A DNA stretch of 64,000 bases. It comes from Chamaelirium japonicum (lineage: Eukaryota > Streptophyta > Magnoliopsida > Liliales > Melanthiaceae). The stretch's first letter is position 1. The number at the start of each line of letters is the position of its first letter. A model generated the notes under the pieces. That model searched no databases. It saw only the letters and a program-made list of their open reading frames with translations, and had not been told where the DNA came from. The stretch lies in NCBI GenBank assembly GCA_947650365.1, contig CANTAL010000004.1:2081501-2145500 (forward strand), read 5' to 3'. Shown one piece after another: positions 33,340-45,529 of the stretch. The translations under genes and the position numbers were made by a program.

Positions 33340-33720
33340 CCAGTCTCATAGATTATGGATTCTGGTTCCACTAACCATGCTTGCAATAATTTGCAGGGGT
33401 TCAAGGAGACAAGAAAACTGGGTGATGGGAAGATCATCCTGAGTATGGGAACTGAGACCGTGGCAGAGGCTGAAACAGTTAGAGATATCATCTTGCAGTT
33501 TCTTGATGAAAGAAGTTTATTACTTAGAGACATACTTTATGTACCGTCCTTGAGACGAAACTTAATTTCTGTTTCCTTATTGAATAATAAGGATTTTTTA
33601 GTTTTATTTGATACGTTTGGTGCATCAATTAAATTGAATGGTTCCTTTGTTTGTAAGGGAAAGACACAGAATAGTCTTTATGTAATTAACTCTAATCATA
33701 AGTAGGGTAACATAACTGAA
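33340..33720 (+). pseudogene. Protease region of element D
   Basis: Contains the copia protease motif IMDSGSTNHACN and the following RDILYVPSLRRNLISVS block typical of Ty1/copia elements, where protease precedes integrase. Confidence 0.82.
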
Positions 33721-34560
33721 GCCTGTGTGGTTAATTCATCTAAAAGAAAAAATCTCTCAGATAATCCAACACTCCTTTGGCATCTAAGACTTGGACACAT
33801 AGTCTCAGACAGGATTCATAGGTTGGTTAAGGTAGGACTTTTAAGTCCAGATGTTTCAGAAAGCCTACCAATGTGTGAGTCTTGCCTGAAAGGCAAGATG
33901 ACTAAAAGAACTTTCCGATCCAAAGGTAGCAGATCTTAGGAGGTATTGGAGTTGGTACACACTGATGTATGTGGACCCATAAGTGTCTGTATCATAGGAG
34001 GCTTTGAGTATTTCATCACCTTCACGGATGATCACTCGAGGTTTGGATATATATACCTAATATGATGGAAGTATGAATCCTTTGATAAGTTTAAGGAGTT
34101 CAAAACTGAAGCAAAAAAGTAGACGGGTAAGAGTATCAAGTCTTTTCGATCGGATCGAGGAGGCAAATACCTATCGGATGAATTTATTGGGTACCTACAT
34201 GAGCATGGGATCGTATCCCAGTTGACTGCACCAAGGACACAACAACAAAATGGTGTATCTGAGAGGAGAAACTGAACTTTGTTAGACATGGTTCAGACTA
34301 TGATGAGTTATGCAATATTGCCACCTAGTTTTTAGGGATATGCCCTAGAGTCGACAGCATATATATTGAACTTTGTTCCATTAAAATCAATAACTATAAC
34401 TCCTTGGGAGCTGTGGTTGAAGCAAAAGTCAAGCCTGCAGTACTTTAGGATTTGGGGTTGTTCAGCACATGTGCAGAAGGACAAGCGAGATATGATGGAG
34501 TCAAAGACTAAGGTATGTATATTCGTTGGGTATTCAAAATAGACAAAAGGTGATTTATTT
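33721..34560 (+). pseudogene. Integrase region of element D
   Basis: Starts with the GAG-pre-integrase zinc motif (LWHLRLGHIVSDRIHRL ... CESCLKGKMTKRTF). The catalytic core then shows ELVHTDVCGPISV, GGFEYFITFTDDHSRFGYIY and the later PQQNGVSERRN-type region. It belongs to the broken polyprotein. Confidence 0.82.
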
Positions 34561-34839
34561 TATGATCATAAGGATAGAAAGTTCATTGTTCGTATTCCTG
34601 GATCAGGATTATGTAATAGACCATAAGCCCACTAGTAAAGTAGTTCTTGGAAAATTCCTTGGTACTGATAGGAGTACGCAGACAGAACACATAGTAGGAG
34701 CTGATACCACTAAGATAAATAATACTATAGAATCGACTCCTACGGAACCACCGTAGGTTCATCGCAGAGGGATGGCCACAAAAGCTCCTGATAGATATAT
34801 TGGAGAAGCCTTCTTGGTAGATCAAGAGTTTCAGGAGGA

Positions 34840-35700
34840 TGATCCTCTGAACTATGACAAAGCGATGGTATCCTCTGACCATGCAGTATGGCAGAAAGCC
34901 ATGGAAGCAGAACTAACATTGATGTCCCAAAACTTGGTCTGGACACTTGTAACATCGCCTCATAACATTAAACCTGTTGGGTGTAAGTGGGTGTACAAAA
35001 AAAAAAGAGGTTCAGATGGTACTGTTGAGACTTACAAAGCTAGACTAGTCGCTAAGGGTTATACCCAGCGAGAAGGGATCGACTATAATGAAATTTTTTC
35101 GCCAGTGGCTATGCTTAAGTCTATTCGGATCCTCTTATCCATTGTAGCCCATTATGATTGAGAGATCTGTCAAATGGACGTCAAGACCGCATTCCTCAAC
35201 GGGGATTTGGAAAAAGACATCTATATGTCTCAGCCTCCAGGCTTTGTCACAAAAGGTCATGAAAGTCTGGTGTGCAAGTTGCAGAGGTCCATTTATAGAC
35301 TGAAGCAAGCATCCAGAAGTTGGAACATGCATTTTGATCAGGCTATCCAGTCTTATGGATTTGAACAAAATATGGATGAACCATGTGTTTTTAAGAGGAG
35401 CGATAAGACTGCAGTAGGTTTTCTAATACTTTATGTAGACGATACTTATTGGAAATGATGTTGAAATATTGTCTACAGTGAAGGTGTGGTTATCCTCTCA
35501 ATTTGACATGAAAGACTTGGGTGAAGCGAGTTATGTTCTGGGGATCAAGGTAACTCGAGATCGCCAGAACAAGAATCTTTTGCTATCACAGTCAGCCTAC
35601 ATAGATACTATCTTGGTCATATTCAGTATACATACTCCAAGAAGGGACTGGTTCTATTCAGACATGGAATAAAATTGTCCAAGTATCAGGGTTCTAAGAC
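34840..35700 (+). pseudogene. Reverse transcriptase region of element D
   Basis: Shows copia RT landmarks: [73 protein letters not shown], the catalytic YVDD and DMKDLGEASYVLGIKV. Part of the broken polyprotein. Confidence 0.87.
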
Positions 35701-36409
35701 TCCTGAGGAGAGGGTAGAGATGTAGAAGATAACTTATGCTTCGGCTGTAGAGAGTCTGATGTATGCTATGCAGTGCACGAAACCAGATATATGCTATGCA
35801 GTAGGCATGACAGGTAGGTATCAGTCAAATCTAGGTCCAGGGCACTGGACTGCTGTGAAAAGTATACTCAAGTATCTCCATAGGATGAGAGATTATGAGT
35901 TAGTTTACTCTTCACAGGAACTGATACCGATTAGATACACGGATTCTGACTTTGCAGCAGATCCGGAATCCAGGAGATCGACGTCAGGGTTTATATTTTT
36001 ATTGGGAAGAGAAGCTGTCAGTTGGAGGAGCGTGAAGTAGGGATGCATCACGGATTCGACGACAGAGGCTGAGTACGTTGCGGCATGCAAAGCAGCTAAG
36101 AAGGTGGTGTGGCTCAAGAAGTTTCTCATGGACTTAGGATGTGTACCGGGAGCTCAAGATCCTATTGTTCTTTACTGTGACAATAGTGGAGTAGTTACAC
36201 AATCCAAGGAGCCAAGATATCACCAGAAGAGTAAGCATATCAAGCAAAAAGACTATATTATCCGAGACTTGCAGAAGCGAGGGGAGGTTGTAGTGACTCA
36301 GGTGGCGTCTGCAGATAACATGGCGGACCCTTTCCCAAAGGCGTTACTGACCAAGGCTTTTAAGAAGCACGTGGATGCCATGGGAGTTAAGACTGTTATT
36401 CCCCGCTAG
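35700..36409 (+). pseudogene. RNase H region of element D
   Basis: Shows YTDSDFAADPESRRSTSGF, the TEAEYVAA motif, IVLYCDNSGVV and KHIKQKDYIIRDL, ending with NMADPFPKAL. This is the standard C-terminal domain of copia pol. The D-E-D residues are visible. Confidence 0.87.
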
Positions 36410-36423
36410 GCCAAGTGGGCGAT
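36410..36423 (+). other. Polypurine tract of element D
   Basis: GCCAAGTGGGCGAT directly before the 3' LTR corresponds to the AAGTGGGAGA-type tract seen before most plant copia 3' LTRs. Confidence 0.75.
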
Positions 36424-38372
36424 TGTTGTAGCTCGTCTGTTCTAAGCGTGGATTTTCTGTATTAACATTAATAAAGATGACTTTGGTTATTAGTTTAATT
36501 AGAATACTACTTTGGTATATGTTAATACATATATAATAACGGACCCTAGGGAACACAGTAGGCCACTGAGGCGTATAATGGATCCATGCTTGGGAGACCC
36601 AGTGGACCAGTTCTGTGTAGACCTAGAACTAGTTCACAGCTTTGGTGATGCCGGTCGGTTCACCGAGAATAAGCTGTTGGCAGGTAGAGGATATGGGGAA
36701 GTCTCCACCCCGGGAATGTGAGATTCCCATTCACCTGACCAAGCATGATGATCGTGTTGAACAGGAACCAAGACGGTGCACAGTTCAGTGATTAAGACAC
36801 TAGTGCATAAATTGTCTTACTACTATAGATAATATATCCTTAATCCTGAGGGACCATGTACACTGGGCCAACCAGTTGTGTGGTGCTTTGATGTGCCAAT
36901 GTGTGCGGACTTTCCATAGTCCAATAGCTCGGTACATTGGGTTACCCGGCTGGCGCTTGAGTGGCATGTAATCCCTACAGGTTATCCGAAGTCCAGTATT
37001 AGATGGGTACGTTTTGATGAGTCAATCTGTCGACATAATTAACCCAGGCCTGGTGGTTGTCAGTATGACTGATGACGTTCTGGATGCTAGGCATAGCACC
37101 GAAAGGTGTGTGGTGCTATAGATGATAAGTCATCAAATCCTAGTCAGATGATCGATCGAGATCTGATGGTGCTCCCCACTACCTGAGTCGTATCATGGCA
37201 CCAGTAATAGGAGGGACTAAGGATTATCAGAGTATAGTAGAGAACATGGTTACAAGGGAGTAACATAAGTTTAGGATCACTAGAGTTAAACTCGTGTCGC
37301 ACTCTGGGTGGCTACACGTGTTAATCGGATTAGGGCTGATTAACGGAACTTTCGGTGTGTCACCGGAACAGTTAATCAGGGATCCGATTGGAGCTAGAGA
37401 TCCTGAACCCTGAAGGTTCCACCCTGTTATTACGTATAGGAATTGTTCCCCTATCTGGTTGGATACGTTGGATGCGAAGTAGCGCGATGGAGCGCACGCC
37501 CTGAGCCTAAGAACCTAATTCACATATGTTAGGAGCCATAGGGATATTTTGGTAAATACTGAAATATGGCTCAGAACATACTGAATATGGATCTTAAAAT
37601 GAGCGAAATAATTTCAGGAGCTCATAGGCGCCGACAGAACTCGATTTCGAGTAGTGCACCTTACTCAATCTCTCTTACAGTGTTTCAATTTTCATAAAGG
37701 GCGTTTTCGTCCAGGCTTCACGACAGCTAAGTGGAAACCCTTAAAAATGCCCCCCCTCATCCCTATCTCTAGGGGGCCGGCCCCTAGCTTGCGTATGGGT
37801 GTTGGGGCCGACCCTATAAAGGGATTTGAGGGAGAGGGGGCCGTCCCTAAGGCTCTCCCTCTCCTAAAACCAAAACCCCCCTCTTTTCACTCCCTCTTTG
37901 TTGTTTCGGCCAAGGAAAAAAGAGAAAAAAGAAGGAAGAAGAAAGAGGAATGAAGGAGAAGGAATAAAAGAGAAAAAGAAGGAGGAGATCTCGCGGCTCG
38001 CCGTCATCTTCGCAATAAATTCCTCTGTCGGCTCGTAGTACTTGCACTCAGAGATAGGACTTCGAGGATTCGTCCCTTCGCAAAGGTAAGGTGTCATCCG
38101 ACAGCTTCCCTTGCGATTCTCCTGTGGTTTATCATCGTTCCATTCTCTTCAGATCTTAGATTCACGAGGTATGATGATTCTAAATACCTAACTAGATGCA
38201 TATATATCTTCCGTAGATCGTATGCCTCTAGGGTGTCCGCACATATGCTAAGATCATAGATTGGTATATAGATTGTTTTGTAGAATTAATTATAATGAAA
38301 TATACATCGTAAGATCTTCAAAACTATCTTTTGCTTCCACTGCAACTCTGATAATAGGATTTAATTCCAACA
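36424..38372 (+). repeat. 3' LTR of element D
   Basis: A 1949-bp uninterrupted LTR, TGTTGTAGC...CCAACA. It has CTATAAAGG at about 37814-37822 beside GGGGCCGACC and a purine-rich tract (about 37912-37990). It serves as the reference for the interrupted 5' LTR. Confidence 0.92.
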
Positions 38373-39560
38373 GCTTCATATGCCATAACATACTTAATCT
38401 CTGTCGTCGAATTTGTGATGCATCCCTACTTTACACTCCTCCAACTGACAGCTCATCCTCCTAATGAAAACACAAACCCTGATATCGATCTCCTAGATTC
38501 TGGATTTGCTGTAAATTCAGAATCCGTGTATTCAATCGGCATCAGTTCCTGTGAAGAGTAAACTAACTCATAATTTCTCGTCCTACAGAGATACTTGAGT
38601 ATACTTTTCACAGCAGTCTAGTGCCCTGTACCCGGATTTGACTGATATCTGCCCATCATACCTATTGCATAGCATATATCTGGTCTCGTACACTATATAG
38701 TATATATTAGACTCTCTATAATCAAAGCATAAGGTATCTTCTGCATCTCTGCCCTCTCTTTAGGAGTCTTAGGACCCTAATCCTTTGATAATTTTATTCC
38801 ATGTTTGAATGGAACTAGTCCCTTCTTGGAGTTGTGTATACTGAATTTGACCAAAATAGTATCTATGTAGTCTGACTGTGACAGCGAGAGAATCTTGTTC
38901 TGGCGATCTTGAGTTACCTTGATCCCCAGAACATAACTTACTTTACCCAGATCTTTCATGTCAAATTTAGAGGACAACCACACCTTCACTGTAGACAATG
39001 TTCAAACATCGTTTCCAATGAGCAGGATATCATCTACGTAAAGCACTAGAAAAACTACTATAGTCTTATCGCTCCTTTTACAAACACATGATTCATCTAT
39101 ATTCTATTCAAATTCATAAAACTGGATAGCCTAATCAAAACGTATGTTCCAACTTCTGGATGCTTGCTTTAGTCCACAAATGGACCTTTGCAATTTGCAC
39201 ACTAGACTTTCCTGACCTTTTGCGACAAAGCCTGGAGGCTGAGACATATAGATATCTTCTTCCAAATCCAATTTGAGGAATGCGGTCTTGACGTCCATTT
39301 GCCAGATCTCCCAATCATAATGGGCTGCAATGAATAAGAGAATCCAAATAGACTTAAGCATAGCCACTGGCGAAAAGGTTTCGACATAGCTGATCCCTTC
39401 TCACTGGGTATAACCCTTAGCGACTAGTCTAGCTTTGTAAGTCTCAATGGTACCATCCGGACCACTTTTTCTTTTATACACCCACTTACACCCAACATGT
39501 TTAATATTGCGAGGCAGTGTTATAAGTGTCCAAACCGAGTTTTGGGATCGATGTCAGTTC
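38373..39560 (-). pseudogene. RNase H (rest) and RT region of element C
   Basis: On the minus strand: DLGKVSYVLGIKVTQDRQNK, QMDVKTAFLKLDLEEDIYM, LVCKLQRSICGLKQASRSWN. It is the same family as D and joins the RNase H end at 20113-20447 across the insertion of D. The first five bases are D's target duplication. Confidence 0.83.
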
Positions 39561-39569
39561 TGCCTCCAT

Positions 39570-40740
39570 GGCTTTCTGTCATGCTGCATGGTCAGAGGAT
39601 ATCATCGCTTCATCGGAGTTCAGAGGATCATCCTCCTGAAACTTTGGATCCACCAAGAAGGCTTCTCCAATGTATCTATCATAAGCTCTTGTGGTCCTCC
39701 TACTACGACGAGCCTGCGGTGGTTCCATAGGAGTCAATTCTACAGTGTCGTTAATCTTAGTGGTATCAGCTCCCACTATGTTTTCTGTCTGCGTACTCCC
39801 ATCAGTACCAAACAATTCTTCAAAAGCTACTTTACTGGTGGGCTTATGGTCTATTAAATAATCTTGCTCCAGGAATATGGCGTTCGTTGAGATGACAACC
39901 TTTCTATTTTTAGAATAATAAAATAAACCATCTTTTGTCCCTTTTAGATACCCAACGAATATACATACCTTAGTCTTTGACTATATCTTGTCTCGCTTGT
40001 CCTTCCGCACATGTGCTAGACAATCCCAAATCCTAAAGTGCTACATGCTTGGCTTTTGCTTCAACCACAGCTTCCAAGTAGTCAAAGGTACTGACTTTGA
40101 TAGAACAATATTTTAGGACATATCCCTAAAAACTAGATGGCAATATTGCATAACTCATCATTGTCCGAACCATGTCTAACAAAGTTCGGTTTCTCCTCTC
40201 AGTTACGTCGTTTTGTTGTGGTGTCTCTGGTGCAGTCAATTGTGATATAATCCCATGCTCATACAGGTACCCTATAAATTCATCCGATAGGTATTCGCAT
40301 CTTCAATCTAATCGAAGAGACTTGATACTCTTACCCGTCTATTTTTTTGCTTCAACTCTGAACTCCTTGAACTTATCAAAGGATTCAGACTTCCGCCAAA
40401 TTAGGTATATGTATCCAAACCTTGAGTGTTCATCCATGAAGGTGATGAAATACTCGAAGCCTCCTATAGTACGGACACTTATGGACCCATATACATCAGT
40501 GTGTACTAATTCCAATACCTCCTGAGATCTGCTACCTTTGGCTCGGAAAGTTTTTTTGGTCATTTTGCCTTCCAGGAAAGACTCACACGTTGGTAGGCTT
40601 TCTGAAACATCTGGATTTAAAAGTCCTGCCTTAATTAACCAATCTGTGAATTTTGTCTGAGACTATGTGTCCAAGCCTTAGATATCAAAGGAGTATTGGA
40701 TTATCTGAGAGATTTTTCCTTTTAGATGAATTAATCATAC
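39570..40740 (-). pseudogene. Integrase region of element C
   Basis: Minus-strand fragments include FRAKGSRSQEVLELVHTDVY, GGFEYFITFMDEHSRFGYIY and the linker TPMEPPQARRSRRTTRAYD toward RT. Old and broken. Confidence 0.8.
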
Positions 40741-40744
40741 AGGC

Positions 40745-41570
40745 TTCAGTTATGTTATCCTACTGATGAGTGGAGTTAATTATATAGAGATCATTCTGTG
40801 TCTTTCCCTCATAAACAAACGAACCATTCAATTTAATTGACATACTAGAAGCATCAAATAAAACTGAAAAATCTTTATTATTCAATAAGGAAACAGAAAT
40901 TAAGTTTTGTCTCACAGATGGTACATAAAGCATGTCTCTAAGTTTTGCGTTAGTCACTTTCAACCGGTTATCACAGAAGTATCACTATAAACTTTGTTTT
41001 AGTACCTTCAACCAGTTAAGGTTGAAGTTGGTAACGAAGCCCTTAAACGTTCCTGACAGAGACACAAAAAAAATATCGGTCTGGATCTCTGCATCCAAGA
41101 TGACATCAAAAGAACTAAGTTTATTCACATATCCAAACAATTTTAGCTTATGATCCCAAACTAAAGTCCTCTCTGCCATCTTCATGGATACTAATTTTTT
41201 GATGGTCAGGTAACAAGTTACCCGACTATGACCCTCGAACATTTCCTTTAAATAGAGCATCATGTCTGAAGCAAAAGCCATGTCTTCGACTTGCTTCTGA
41301 AGGACGGTCTGCAAGGATGTCATAATGTAGTACTTGCATATCTCATCAGCATCTAGCCAGTCTTTCCATTCCTTCAACTGGGCCTCAGTAGCACTTAGTC
41401 CGACATGGTCGGTTGAGGGGTACTTAGGACAATGGAGTGTTTGCCAAACCTTAGGATGAGCATTAGGTTACGTTTCCAGTCATCGTAGTTTGGTCCCGTA
41501 AGTTTGTTATCATTAAGGATGGAGGCTAGGGGGTCGAGCTTGGTCATATTTTCTATAAACAATGGTTCAA
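40745..41570 (-). pseudogene. Protease remnant and gag region of element C
   Basis: Minus strand: RDMLYVPSVRQNLISVSLL from the protease end, then gag with LKEWKDWLDADEICKYYIM, MMLYLKEMFEGHSRVTCYL and LFGYVNKLSSFDVIL. It is shorter than D's equivalent. Homologous to D's gag and broken. Confidence 0.8.
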
Positions 41571-43483
41571 AGCAAAAATTAGGGTCTACTACAATCTATT
41601 TTATGGAATTTAAAAATAGATACTGTTTACTCCAGCCGTATGTCTTCACCACCTCTAGTGGAGACATCTAGGAATCGAAATTCCTTAGGCTCGAGCACTG
41701 AGATTATTGGCCTTGAATTAGAGACAGCATCTCGGTAAGAATATGCAACCGCTTCTGCCAACAGGGTGTTTACGACCCAGTCTTTATCAAAATTACCCAC
41801 GACAAACTAAAAGACCTCCCAGTCTCCTTTTAGCTAGCTTTATGTGACCCGCCATGCGTAGCAACGTCGGCTTCACACAAGCTTCCGGATGTTTTTCCAC
41901 AAATCTAGGTGGTGTCAGCAGGGTGGTTTATAGGCTCCCGCGGTGCAGGAAAAAACCATCACCCAGTGCCACCGGCATCCTCCATGTCCCGAAGGAAATC
42001 ACTAGGCGAGCCAGCATGGAAGAAAACAAAGCTCTCACTCGGTGGGAATATCGAACTACATACCTCTCACACAGATCTTTAGCCAGTTGATAGTGGAGAC
42101 CAGAGGCTCCCCTTTGGAGGGAACCTCTTACACATCCCTTCTTTATGAGGTTTTATGCATGTCTAGAAAGGTTATGACCTCCTAGACCTACACCCTGGTC
42201 TACCGCGCAAAGCATTAGTAACCTTTTCGCAAAGTATTAGTACCCTTGGGAAATATCATAGTCCCTACCTTGACTACTCAGCTTTCTTCTTTCTCACAAG
42301 GATCGCATTATATAGATTCCAAAGGTCTCGATACTTTACTACTTTACTTATAATCCTAAGATCTGGAGCCTAACCTAAGGTCAACATGAAAAGGATTCCC
42401 ACTAGAATGATGCCTCATTCACAATTTGATGCCTGATGTCATAGTGGACCTTATCTTATTATAGGTTTCGATGCTGGCCAAATAGGGACATCCGACAACC
42501 TCCGTCTGATCTCAACCTAATGGTGGCATAACCAAATCATGAGGAATTCACACTACCATCAAACGTCAACAAGAAACGGGTATCACTTAGTGGAATCCTA
42601 ACCTAACTTGGTCGCTAGGACCATATGGGGAAAGGGCATCTCACTAGGGTTATCATACTTCTTATAGGATCATTAGTCATCTCTAAACAAATCTAACATT
42701 GCATTTATCTCGCCGCACAGTACTCGGCTACCTAAACTATTATAAGGGCGGTTGCCACCTTTCCTTTTAGTTAGCCACTGGATTCGTACGTGTTAGAAAC
42801 ATATAGAGACACCGATGAATTCATAAGCTAAGTACTAACTCTAAGCCTAATCTTGAGACTAACTCACAAGCAAGACTAATAATTAAATTATCATTGGGGT
42901 TTTCTAAACATTAAGCAGAGAGTGTTACAGAAAAACATCCAATTTGAATCAAGTTCAGGGTCCAACCCCTGAACCTGAATAGTACTGTCAAGATATCATG
43001 TTATTCTATTCTGCACGATCTCCCGATGATGATCTTGATCATCGTCAATATGCAAGCTTTCGTCGAGTCTTTGCACTCCATGATACCGCTTGCCCGAACA
43101 GTGGATGTAGCATCATCTTCTTCTTCCTGTGACTGAAACTAACACGTTCCGAGAAAGTGCTTGTTCATGTATAATTTTGCTAGAAAGAAAGAAACAATTC
43201 TAGAAACATGGCCAGGGAACCGAGGGTGGTCAACCTCCACCCTCGACAATCTAGAGCCTTAAAATCCACAAGCATAATAATAATCAATGTAAAAAAATAA
43301 ATCCAGGGTCCGACCCCCGGAGAATTGCAATCACATATTATTATTCAGCGTGACACCTGCAAAGAGACGATACATAGCACAATCCATATGCATGATCTAC
43401 ACCGAACCCCGATGAAAACATATGTCATCATATATTCACATGATATTTTCATGAATTCATGCATGAAACATACACCGAAACGT
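41571..43483 (-). other. Long leader of element C
   Basis: A 1.9-kb minus-strand leader collinear with D's leader. It contains the same two self-complementary motifs: 43306-43318 (GGGGGTCGGACCC on the minus strand) and 42954-42973 (TTCAGGGG...CCCTGAA). No gene is recognised. Confidence 0.72.
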
Positions 43484-43495
43484 GCTCTGATACCA
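43484..43495 (-). other. Primer-binding site of element C
   Basis: The minus strand reads TGGTATCAGAGC, next to the right LTR. It confirms that C runs right to left. Confidence 0.9.
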
Positions 43496-43497
43496 AT

Positions 43498-45424
43498 TAT
43501 TGGATTTAGATCATATTATCAGAGTTGTAGTAGAAGCAAAAGATAGATCCAAATATCTCATAGTGTATGTTTCATTACAATTAATTCTACAAAGCAATCT
43601 ATATGCAAATCTATGATCTTAGCATATGTGCGGACACCCTAGAGGCATACTACGATCTACAAAAGTTATGCATGTATCTAGTTAGGTATTTAGAACCATC
43701 ATACCTTATGGATCTATGATCCAAAGAGAACAGAACGATGATGAATCGCAAGGGAAGCTGTCGGATGGCATATTATCCTTTGCAAAGGGAGGAATCCTCG
43801 AAGTCCTATCTCTAAGTGCAAGGACTACAAGCCGACGGAGGAATTCATTGCAAAGACGACGACGAGCTACGAGATCTCCTCCTTCTCTTTCTCTCTTCTT
43901 CCTTCTCTTTCCTTCCTCTTTCTTCTTCCTTCTTCTTCCTCTTTCTTCCTCGGCCGAAACCACAAAGAGGAAGAGAGGAGAGGAGGGTCGGGTTTTCTGA
44001 TAGGGGAGACTCTTAGGGCCGACCCCTCTCTCTCTAATCCTTATATAGGGCTGGCCTCTAAGTGCTCTACGCAAGCTAGGGCCGGTCCCATAGAGATAGG
44101 GATGAGGAGGGGGGGCCGGTTTTTAGGGTTCCTCCTTGTTTCGTGAAGCTTGGATGAAAACGCCCTCACGAAAAGAGATTGAGTAAGGTGCGCTACTCGG
44201 AATCGAGTTTTGTCAGTACCTATGAGCTCCTAGAATTATTTCGCTTATTTTAAGATCTATATTCAATATGTTCTTAGCCATGTTTTAGTATTTACTAAAA
44301 TACCCCTATGACCCTTAATACATGTGAATTAAGTTTTGAGGCTTCAGGCTTGCGCTCTATCGCACTACTTCGCATCCAACATATCCAACCAGATCGGGGA
44401 ATAATTCCTTTTACGCAATGACAGGGTGGAACCTTCAGGGTTCAGGATCTCTAGCTCCAACCGGATCCCTGATTAACTATTCCGGTGACACACCGAAAGT
44501 TTCGTTAATAAGCCCTAATCCGATTAACCCGTGTAGCCACCCAGAGTGCGATACGAGTTGAACTCTTGTAATCCTAAACTTATGTTACTCCCTTGTAACC
44601 CTGTTCCCTACTATACTATGATAATCCTTAGTCCCTCTTATTACTGGTTCCATGATTCGACTCGGGCGGTGGAGAGCACCGTCAGATCCTGATCAATCAT
44701 CTGATTAGGATTTGATGACTTGTTATCTATAACACCACAAACCTTCCGGTGCTATATCTAGCATCCAGAACGTTATCAGTCATATTGACAACCACCAGGT
44801 CTGGGTTAATTGTGTGGATAGATTGACTCATCAAAATGTACCTATCCAACACTGGACGTTGGATAACCTGTAGGGATTGCATGCCCACTCAAGCGTCAGT
44901 CTGGTAACCCAACGTACTGTGGTATTAGACTATGGAAGGTCCGCACACATTGACACATCAAAGTACCACTCAACTAGTTGGCTTAGTGTATATGGTCCCT
45001 CAGGGTTAAGGACAGATTATCTATAGTAATAAGACGGTTTATGCACCAGTGTCTGAATCACTGAACTGTGCACCATCTTGGTTCCTGTTCAACACAATCA
45101 TTGTGCTTGGTCAGGTGAATAGGAATCACATATTCTTGTGGTGGAGAGTTCACCACATCCTCTACCTGCCAACAGTTTATTCTCGGTGAAGCGACCAGCA
45201 TCACCAAAGCCGTGAACTAGATCTAGGTTTACGCAGAACTGATCCACTGGGTCTCCCAACCATAGATCCACAATGCGACTCAGTAGCCTATTGTGTTCCC
45301 TAGGGACCTTTATTATATATGAATTAACATACACCAAAGTAGTATTCTAATTAAAGCAATAACCAAATCATCTTTATCAATGTTAATACAAAAAATCCAT
45401 GCTCAGGACACACGAGCTACAATA
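43498..45424 (-). repeat. Right (5') LTR of element C
   Basis: A 1927-bp LTR matching D's LTRs in reverse complement. It has a TATA box (CTATATAAGG on the minus strand, about 44038-44047) beside a GGCC-rich stretch and a pyrimidine-rich tract (about 43878-43950, plus strand). It ends ...GAGCTACAATA at 45424, where element F begins. Confidence 0.88.
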
Positions 45425-45529
45425 CTTGAGCTTGTAGAGTGCCAAGATATTGATCATATTGGGCTTTGTCTTCAAGTGCCAAGGGTAGGGGCTTGGGCTT
45501 ATTCTCATCGCCTTGGATGATTATAGTTG

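Larger units (their letters stand above)
20448..38372 (+). mobile_element. Element D: Ty1/copia (Tork/Angela-like) retrotransposon inserted in C, itself hosting E
   Basis: A plus-strand copia element with two LTRs (about 1946 and 1949 bp once E is set aside), an initiator-Met-type primer-binding site, a 1.9-kb leader, gag, protease, integrase, RT, RNase H and a polypurine tract. The 5-bp duplication GCTTC flanks it exactly (20443-20447 and 38373-38377). It belongs to the same family as C but lies in the opposite direction. Its LTRs differ by about 10% in the stretch I compared, which suggests a few million years at the usual grass rate. It is broken, with about ten breaks. Gene order protease-integrase-RT-RNase H fixes it as copia. 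Confidence 0.92.
4950..45424 (-). mobile_element. Element C: Ty1/copia (Tork/Angela-like) retrotransposon, split by A, B and D
   Basis: An old copia element on the minus strand. Its own sequence in this window is 4950-4988, 18315-20447 and 38378-45424; the rest of the span is inserted DNA. It has two LTRs of about 1.93 kb (left one split), a primer-binding site at the right, a long leader, gag, integrase, RT and RNase H. The short left tip of its left LTR lies off-window. Its LTRs differ by roughly 10-15% in stretches compared by eye, which fits its being older than the elements inside it. It is broken, with many breaks (more than ten). Confidence 0.88.
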